Positions 6,761 through 11,043 of a DNA stretch of 11,043 bases are shown here, one piece after another; position 1 is the stretch's first letter; each line of letters begins with the position of its first letter. The stretch spans positions 1 to 11,043 of the forward strand of contig JAFDWI010000127.1 of assembly GCA_018268545.1 (NCBI GenBank), given 5' to 3'. The notes under the pieces are model-generated. The model was not told the origin of the DNA. It saw only the letters and a program-made list of their open reading frames with translations, and did no database searches. The DNA is from Actinomycetota bacterium (GTDB taxonomy: Bacteria; Actinomycetota; Acidimicrobiia; Acidimicrobiales; Iamiaceae). The translations under genes were made by a program, and so were the position numbers.

Positions 6761-7648
6761 ATGCGTTTCGCCTTCACCGATGATCAGATCGCACTGCGCG
6801 AGGCGGTGCGTGACCTGCTCGCCGCCGAATGTCCACCCGAGGTGGTCCGTGCCGCCTGGCCCGCCACGGATGGGGATGGTCAGGGGGCGGGTGCCGGTGC
6901 CCGCGTGGACGCTGCGCGGGTCGATGGTCTGTGGGGACACTTGGCCGAGATGGGCGTGTTCGGCGTCCTCGTGCCCGAAGCTGATGGCGGGCTCGGCTTC
7001 GACGAGGTGGCCGCCGCGGTGGTGCTCGCCGAGTCCGGTTACGCGGCGGTGCCGCACCCCGTCGTCGAGGCGATGTGCGTGGTCGCACCGGCCACCGCGA
7101 ACCCGGCACCGCTGCGTGCCCAGGTCGGCTGGGGTGCCGACCGGTTGGACATCGTCGGCGAACTCGTCGACGGGGCCGTCGCCGACTTCGGCTCGGCGGT
7201 CGACCCGGATCGGATCGGCACGCTGCGGGCCACCATGGGTACCGCCGCGCAACTGATCGGATTGGGCCGGCGGATGCTCGACATCGCCGTCGCCTACGTC
7301 ACCGAGCGGGAACAGTTCGGGGTGCCGATCGGCTCGTTCCAGGCGGTCAAGCACCACCTCGCGGATGCCCGCCTCGCGCTCGAGTTCGCGGCGCCTGCGG
7401 TCTGGCGTGCCGCGTGGTCGTTGGCGACCGGTGCGGACACCGCGGACCGTGACGTGTCGATGGCCAAAGCGATGGCCGCGGACGCCGCCCACCTGGTCGG
7501 TCGCAAGGCACTGCAGTGTCACGGCGGAATCGGCTACACGGTCGAGTACGACCTGCACCTGTTCCTCAAGAGAGCCTGGTTGCTGGAGCGCCTGTGGGGC
7601 GACACGGCCCACCACCGTCGTGTGGTCGCCCGCGCCATCGGCGTCTGA
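6761..7648 (+). CDS. Acyl-CoA dehydrogenase, short partner subunit with reduced middle domain
   Basis: At 295 aa it is about 90 residues shorter than a standard acyl-CoA dehydrogenase. The N-terminal helical domain is present (FTDDQIALREAVRDLLA, 5-21; MGVFGVLVPEADGGLGF, 64-80), and so is the C-terminal helical domain: REQFGVPIGSFQAVKH (183-198) and QCHGGIGYTVEYDLHLFLKR (252-271). The beta-barrel between them is cut to roughly 50 residues without the NGxK segment. This is the pattern of the non-catalytic-like subunit of FadE heterotetramers, which supplies half of a shared FAD site. A Gly/Ala-rich insert lies at 38-50. The start is well supported by AGGGGAG seven bases upstream, right after the stop of the preceding gene. 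It is probably obligately co-assembled with the product of 5568-6749, and alone it is probably inactive (inference). Confidence 0.85.
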   Translation: MRFAFTDDQIALREAVRDLLAAECPPEVVRAAWPATDGDGQGAGAGARVDAARVDGLWGHLAEMGVFGVLVPEADGGLGFDEVAAAVVLAESGYAAVPHPVVEAMCVVAPATANPAPLRAQVGWGADRLDIVGELVDGAVADFGSAVDPDRIGTLRATMGTAAQLIGLGRRMLDIAVAYVTEREQFGVPIGSFQAVKHHLADARLALEFAAPAVWRAAWSLATGADTADRDVSMAKAMAADAAHLVGRKALQCHGGIGYTVEYDLHLFLKRAWLLERLWGDTAHHRRVVARAIGV

Positions 7649-7662
7649 GATCGCACCCCAAC

Positions 7663-7727
7663 CCACAACTGTTCTTTGCACGCCCGTGAACGGCATAAGC
7701 GCACGAGCGTGCAAAGAACAGTCGTGG
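7663..7727. repeat. Long near-perfect palindrome with 21-bp arms
   Basis: The arms are 7663-7683 and 7707-7727 with a 23-base loop. They pair with a single mismatch (7667/7723); the inner 16 bp (actgttctttgcacgc and its complement) are perfect. The loop holds a further small dyad, ccgt-ga-acgg (7684-7693). It begins 15 bases after the acyl-CoA dehydrogenase stop. Neither side has a T-run, so a standard terminator is not indicated, though a U-less terminator is possible. A dispersed extragenic palindrome or the footprint of a small mobile element is the alternative. The 161-nt gap 7649-7809 holds nothing else firm. Confidence 0.8.
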
Positions 7728-7748
7728 CCGCCTTGGATGCGCCCCCCC

Positions 7749-7811
7749 ATGGACGTCCCCGAACCGGACGAGCTTCGAGCCGAGTTGGACCGAATTCGGG
7801 GGGCGGCCGGT
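7749..7811 (+). pseudogene. Possible antitoxin remnant before the solitary vapC
   Basis: An open frame from ATG 7749 (or ATG 7737) reads MDVPEPDELRAELDRIR and then runs out of frame into the following toxin gene without a stop. The segment is charged and likely helical, like an antitoxin tail, but only about 20 codons exist before the toxin start and no DNA-binding domain is visible. It may be a decayed antitoxin or chance coding. Recognition is weak. Confidence 0.15.
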
Positions 7812-8235
7812 GATTCTCATCGACACGACCATCCTCGTATACGCGACGGGAACCGAGCACGCGTTGCGCGCCCCCTCGCGCGCATTGATCGATCGGGTCG
7901 CCGACGGCCGCGTGAGCGCGACGACCACCGTCGAGGTCATTCACGAGTTCGCTCATGTGCGGGCGCGACGGCTCGGACGGAGCGACGCGGCTCGACAGGC
8001 TCGCCGTTTTGCGATCGGTTTGGCCCCGCTCATGCGTCCCGATGCGCAGGACTTGTCCGATGCCCTCGATCTGTTGGAAGCTTCGAGTTCTCTCGGGAGC
8101 TTCGATTCGGTGTTGGCGGCCCGTGCTCGGCGACGTGGATGGGAGCTTGCCTCAGCGGATCGCGGTTTCGCCGAGGTCGCCACCCTCGAGGTGCTCGATC
8201 CTGCTTCGCCGAACTTTCTGGAAAGGCTTGGCTGA
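7810..8235 (+). CDS. vapC: PIN-domain ribonuclease toxin (VapC family), without a visible antitoxin
   Basis: A 141-aa PIN protein with its acidic site intact: D5 (ILIDTT), E42 (TTVEVIHEF), D99 (GSFDSVLAA) and D117 (LASADRGF). It should therefore be an active RNase. The GTG start at 7810 is preceded by a run of six G's (7798-7803) that may act as ribosome binding site. The same G-run can pair with cgcccccc at 7740-7747, which could hide it. Unlike the other two PIN genes in the window, no intact antitoxin frame lies upstream, and the next gene downstream (8349) is the antitoxin of another pair. Cross-neutralisation by that antitoxin, or an antitoxin elsewhere, is conceivable. The RNA target is unknown. 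Confidence 0.85.
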   Translation: MILIDTTILVYATGTEHALRAPSRALIDRVADGRVSATTTVEVIHEFAHVRARRLGRSDAARQARRFAIGLAPLMRPDAQDLSDALDLLEASSSLGSFDSVLAARARRRGWELASADRGFAEVATLEVLDPASPNFLERLG

Positions 8236-8297
8236 GGATCGATCCCAGCGTGCGTAGCGCCGGACGGCAAGGATGCCGCCCTGCTGGCGACCTCATC

Positions 8298-8330
8298 GGT
8301 TGACCAGGAACGGTTGGTCAACCTTGACCA
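8298..8330. promoter_or_regulatory. Compound inverted-repeat operator of the vapBC pair at 8349-8965
   Basis: Three copies of a TTGACCA half-site alternate in orientation: ggttgacca (8298-8306), its complement tggtcaacc (8315-8323) and ttgacca (8324-8330). The first two form a perfect 9-bp dyad with an 8-base gap; the last two form a perfect 7-bp dyad with a 2-base gap. The cluster covers the region immediately upstream of the -10 box. This is the arrangement expected where antitoxin dimers bind cooperatively to repress their own operon. Confidence 0.7.
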
Positions 8331-8336
8331 GGTTGC

Positions 8337-8342
8337 TACGAT
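8337..8342 (+). promoter_or_regulatory. -10 box of a probable leaderless vapBC promoter
   Basis: TACGAT lies exactly six bases before the ATG at 8349, the same geometry as TAGGAT before the ATPase gene at 102. TTGGTC at 8314-8319 is a weak -35 candidate at 17 bases and lies inside the operator. There is no Shine-Dalgarno sequence before the ATG. Confidence 0.5.
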
Positions 8343-8348
8343 CGATGC

Positions 8349-8579
8349 ATGGAAACCGTCAAGGTGCAGTACGCCAAGACGCATCTGTCCGCGTTGCTCC
8401 ACGCGGTCGAGCGGGGCGAGGACGTCGTCATCGCGCGCGGCGATCGCCCCGTCGCCCGTCTCGTGTCGATCGACGAGGACGTTCGACGTGAACTCGGCTT
8501 TGTCGCCTACGACGTCCCCGAGGTGTTCTTCGACCCACTTCCCGACGCCGAACTCGACGCCTGGGAAGGGATCGGGTGA
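8349..8579 (+). CDS. vapB: Antitoxin of the Phd/YefM type, pair 2
   Basis: A 76-aa antitoxin. The N-terminal half (VKVQYAKTHLSALLHAVERG followed by EDVVIARGDRPVARLV) is the Phd/YefM DNA-binding fold. The C-terminal part, from about residue 44 (DVRRELGF...PDAELDAWEG), is acidic and should bind the toxin. Its TGA overlaps the GTG start of the toxin (GTGA), so translation of the two is coupled. A compound inverted-repeat operator and a leaderless promoter lie directly upstream, indicating classic autorepression. The start is fixed by the -10 box spacing and by family alignment. Confidence 0.9.
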   Translation: METVKVQYAKTHLSALLHAVERGEDVVIARGDRPVARLVSIDEDVRRELGFVAYDVPEVFFDPLPDAELDAWEGIG

Positions 8580-8965
8580 CCTATCTGCTCGATACGCACA
8601 CTCTGTTGTGGGCCCTCACCGACCCGCGCCGGCTCGGCCGACGCGGACGCGCGCTGATCTCCGATCGTTCCACTCGGCTGGTCGTCTCTGCCGTCTCGGC
8701 GTGGGAGATCGCCACGAAGCACCGGATCGGTCGCCTCCCACAAGCCGACGCGATCATCGCCGGGTACGCACGCCATCTCGACCGGCTGGGTGTCGATCGC
8801 CTGGGTGTCGGTGAAGAGCACGGGTTGCTCGGCGGGCAGCTCGACTGGGATCACCGTGACCCCTTCGACCGGATGCTCGCGGCCCAGGCGATGATCGAAT
8901 CGCTGACGCTGATCACCGACGACCCCGCGTTCACGACGCTGTCGGGTGTCCGCACCCTGTGGTGA
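8576..8965 (+). CDS. vapC: PIN-domain ribonuclease toxin (VapC family), pair 2
   Basis: A 129-aa PIN toxin beginning YLLDTHTLLWAL, a type often encoded beside Phd/YefM antitoxins. The acidic residues are present: D6, E44 (SAWEIATK), D95/D98 (HRDPFDRMLAAQA) and D115/D116 (LITDDPAF). It starts with GTG overlapping the antitoxin stop by four bases, so the toxin is translated only when the antitoxin is. It should cleave a specific RNA when the antitoxin is degraded; the target cannot be read from the sequence. It converges with the aquaporin gene, with 85 bases between the two stops and no clear terminator seen. Confidence 0.92.
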   Translation: MTYLLDTHTLLWALTDPRRLGRRGRALISDRSTRLVVSAVSAWEIATKHRIGRLPQADAIIAGYARHLDRLGVDRLGVGEEHGLLGGQLDWDHRDPFDRMLAAQAMIESLTLITDDPAFTTLSGVRTLW

Positions 8966-9050
8966 CAGCACGGCCTCGTCACGCCGGCCGAGTCGGAGGT
9001 CGATCTGGAGGTCGCCGTGTACCCTCGGGGCCCGCGTGTGTTGTGCGGCG

Positions 9051-9794
9051 TCAGTTCGCTTCGGTCTGGATTGCTTCACCGCTCGAGTTGAGGAACACGT
9101 ACCCGAGCGCGGCGAGCGCACCGCCGACGAGCGGGGCGACGATGAACAGCCAGAGCTGCTTGAGCGCATCGCCGCCCGCGAACAGTGCGGGTCCGAAGCT
9201 GCGGGCCGGGTTCACCGACGTACCGGTGAGGGGAATCCCCACGAGGTGCACCGTGGTGAGCGCCAAGCCGATGGTCACGCCGGCGACGACCGGGTTGTTG
9301 AGTTTGGCGGTTGCCATGAGCACTGCGAGCACGAAGATGAACGTGAGGATCACCTCGACGATGAACGCGCCGCCGGCCCCGAGGTGCACCATCGAGGACG
9401 CCCCGAACCCGTCGGCGCCGAGGCCGGTCTTGGATGTGTACAGATCGGACTGCTTGCACACGACCCACAGGAGCGCGGCGCCGACCGTCGCGCCGATGAA
9501 CTGGGCGATCCAATACCCGACCGCATCGGAAAGCGTCATGCGCTTGGACACGACGAAGCCGAGTGTGACCGCCGGGTTGACGTGCGCGCCCGACACCGGG
9601 CCGATCACGGCGACGAGTATCAACAGCACGAGGCCGAACGCCAGCGCAGTGGCGACGACGCCGGCAGCTGGGCTCGTGCCGGCGAAACCGACGCCGACGA
9701 ACCATTTGCCGAAGCTGAGGGTCGCAACACCGACGGCGACGAAGACGAGAATGGCGGTGCCCAGAAGTTCTGCAGCGAGTTTGCGAAGGTCCAT
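9051..9794 (-). CDS. aqpZ: Aquaporin Z-type water channel (MIP family)
   Basis: A 247-aa six-helix channel with both half-helix signatures: GAHVNPAVT (69-77) and GTSVNPARSFGPA (191-203). The selectivity filter reads F53, H183, T192 and R198, the same set as E. coli AqpZ (F43, H174, T183, R189). This predicts a water channel rather than a glycerol facilitator. It sits in the cytoplasmic membrane and helps with osmotic adjustment. The start is supported by GGAGG six bases upstream of the ATG. It is transcribed divergently from the thiolase gene across 119 bases and converges with vapC. There is no functional link to the catabolic genes apart from the shared intergenic region, whose operator could in principle affect both. 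Confidence 0.95.
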   Translation of the reverse strand: MDLRKLAAELLGTAILVFVAVGVATLSFGKWFVGVGFAGTSPAAGVVATALAFGLVLLILVAVIGPVSGAHVNPAVTLGFVVSKRMTLSDAVGYWIAQFIGATVGAALLWVVCKQSDLYTSKTGLGADGFGASSMVHLGAGGAFIVEVILTFIFVLAVLMATAKLNNPVVAGVTIGLALTTVHLVGIPLTGTSVNPARSFGPALFAGGDALKQLWLFIVAPLVGGALAALGYVFLNSSGEAIQTEAN

Positions 9795-9873
9795 GTGAGC
9801 CTCCGGTCGGGTCGAGGGTCCTGATCAGTCTCGCGACACCGCGAGGTCGCGGCGCGGATCCCCTTGTCGGTAA

Positions 9874-9892
9874 TCTGACGGGGTATCAGATT
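9874..9892. promoter_or_regulatory. Inverted repeat TCTGACG-N4-ATCAGATT, probable operator (site 2)
   Basis: Arms aatctga (9872-9878) and tcagatt (9886-9892) form a perfect 7-bp dyad with a 7-base spacer. The 19-nt core matches the site at 4451-4469 at 15 positions. It overlaps TAATCT (9871-9876), a -10-like box for the thiolase gene, and lies 21 bases upstream of that gene's GTG. Both position and recurrence argue for a repressor site. Confidence 0.65.
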
Positions 9893-9913
9893 TCTCGCGA
9901 TCCGGAGCTGCAC

Positions 9914-11043
9914 GTGCCCGAGGCCTACATCGTCGATGCCGTTCGTACACCGGTGGGACGCCGGGGCGGTGGCTTGTCCCAGGTCCATCCGGCCGATCTG
10001 GGTGCCCATCCGCTCACGGCGCTCATGGACCGTTCCGGGATCGACCCGAACGCGGTGGAAGACGTGATCTTCGGCTGCGTCGACACGATCGGTGGCCAAG
10101 CCGGCGACATCGCCCGTACCTGCTGGCTGGCCGGGGGATTGCCGGATCATGTGCCCGGCACGACGGTGGATCGCCAGTGTGGGTCGTCCCAACAGGCGGT
10201 GCACTTCGCGGCCCAGGCGGTGATGTCGGGTACGGCGGACGTGATCGTCGCGGGCGGGGTGCAACAGATGTCGCAGATCCCGATCTCCGCAGCGATGCTC
10301 ACCGGCACGCAATACGGATTCGATGATCCCTTCAGTGGGTCGAAGGGCTGGGTCGAGCGCTACGGCACACAGGAGCTGTCCCAGTTCCGATCGGCGGAGA
10401 TGATCGCCGAGAAGTGGGACTGCACCCGCGATGCGATGGAGGAGTTCGCCGTCGACTCGCACACCAAGGCGATCCGGGCCCGAGCGGAAGGTCGTTTCGA
10501 CGCCGAGATCGTGCCGCTGGGCGACGCCACCCGAGATGAAGGTCCCCGCGAACCCGACTGGGACAAGATCCGCTCGTTGCCGACCTTGACCGAGGGTGGA
10601 AGGGTGACCGCGGCGTGCGCGTCACAGATCTCGGATGCTGCAGCGGCGCTGTTGATCGTGAACGAGCAGGGTCTGAAGGACCACGGACTGACGCCGCGTG
10701 CTCGGATACACCATCTTTCGGTGCGCGCGGATGATCCGGTGTGGATGCTCACCGCGCCGATCCCCGCGACCAGCCATGCGTTGGCCAAGGCCGGAATGAG
10801 CATCGACGACATCGACGCGATCGAGATCAACGAGGCGTTCGCGCCCGTCGTCATGGCATGGATGGCCGAACTCCATCCGGATCCCGCGAAGGTCAATCCC
10901 AACGGCGGGGCCATCGCCCTCGGTCACCCGCTCGGTGCGACCGGCGCCCGCCTGATGACGACGTTGTTGAACGAACTCGAGCGCACCGGTGGTCGCTGGG
11001 GTCTCCAGACGATGTGCGAGGGCGGCGGTCAGGCGAACGTGAC
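9914..11043 (+). CDS. fadA6: FadA6-like acetyl-CoA acyltransferase (thiolase), 3' end cut by the window
   Basis: 376 codons are visible and the frame is open at the window edge; a thiolase ending in GGGQANVT normally stops within about ten more residues, so the gene is almost complete. The catalytic triad is present: C89 in DRQCGSSQQ, H338 in GHPLGATGAR and C368 in MCEGGGQAN, plus NEAF at 306-309. The N-terminal half (RTCWLAGGLPDHVPG, then AAQAVMSGTADVIVAGGVQQ) closely resembles what I recall of mycobacterial FadA6, which performs thiolytic cleavage in steroid CD-ring degradation. That agrees with the IpdC-like gene upstream. The GTG start is chosen because GGAG lies six bases before it and the VPEAYIVDAVRTP beginning is standard. 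Control by the dyad at 9874-9892 is likely. A general beta-ketothiolase is the alternative. Confidence 0.88.
   Translation, partial: MPEAYIVDAVRTPVGRRGGGLSQVHPADLGAHPLTALMDRSGIDPNAVEDVIFGCVDTIGGQAGDIARTCWLAGGLPDHVPGTTVDRQCGSSQQAVHFAAQAVMSGTADVIVAGGVQQMSQIPISAAMLTGTQYGFDDPFSGSKGWVERYGTQELSQFRSAEMIAEKWDCTRDAMEEFAVDSHTKAIRARAEGRFDAEIVPLGDATRDEGPREPDWDKIRSLPTLTEGGRVTAACASQISDAAAALLIVNEQGLKDHGLTPRARIHHLSVRADDPVWMLTAPIPATSHALAKAGMSIDDIDAIEINEAFAPVVMAWMAELHPDPAKVNPNGGAIALGHPLGATGARLMTTLLNELERTGGRWGLQTMCEGGGQANV

Noticed and set aside
5960..7648. A single 562-aa fusion reading of the second acyl-CoA dehydrogenase with an N-terminal extension
   Set aside because: The first 267 residues are out-of-frame reading of the preceding dehydrogenase. 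A strong AGGGGAG site and ATG at 6761 mark the true start.
7663..7727. tRNA or CRISPR repeat as explanation of the palindrome
   Set aside because: No cloverleaf or acceptor-stem sequence can be drawn, and there is one palindrome only, without spaced direct repeats.
8946..9824. Plus-strand frames of 292 and 279 aa opposite aqpZ
   Set aside because: They mirror the aquaporin gene, whose NPA motifs and helices are unmistakable. The antisense translations are low-complexity.

Overview
The window is G+C-rich, densely coded and carries actinobacterial lipid/sterol catabolism genes together with apparently leaderless promoters (TAnnnT boxes 6-8 nt before a start codon). This fits an actinobacterium; I would guess the Acidimicrobiia or a mycolate-related lineage, but no rRNA or marker gene is present to settle it.

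Layout. 1-101: an array of four 22-nt tandem repeats ending in a -10 box. 102-1346 (+): AAA ATPase with a DUF4143-type C-terminus. 1396-2083 (-): a Phd/YefM-type antitoxin followed by a PIN (VapC) toxin. 2304-4390 (+): two overlapping paralogous lipoprotein esterases of the LpqC / PHB-depolymerase type. 4448-7648 (+): a three-gene run of an IpdC-like flavin oxidoreductase and two acyl-CoA dehydrogenases, the second with a much reduced middle domain. 7649-7809: a non-coding stretch with a long, nearly perfect palindrome. 7810-8235 (+): a solitary PIN toxin. 8349-8965 (+): a complete vapBC pair behind a compound inverted-repeat operator. 9051-9794 (-): an AqpZ-type aquaporin. 9914-11043 (+): a FadA6-like thiolase that runs off the window a few codons before its end.

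How the genes work together. The IpdC-like oxidoreductase, the acyl-CoA dehydrogenase pair and the FadA6-like thiolase resemble enzymes that break down the last two steroid rings (CD rings) of cholesterol-type compounds in Actinobacteria. The strongest regulatory observation is that the ipdC and fadA6 starts, 5.4 kb apart, carry the same dyad, TCTGACG-N4-ATCAGATT (15 of 19 positions identical, same spacing). They therefore look like members of one regulon. This dyad is not the mycobacterial KstR2 palindrome as I know it. Around this catabolic core sit three PIN-domain toxins, two with an antitoxin and one without, and an autonomous-looking ATPase gene with its own repeat array.

No rRNA, tRNA, CRISPR array or insertion sequence was seen.
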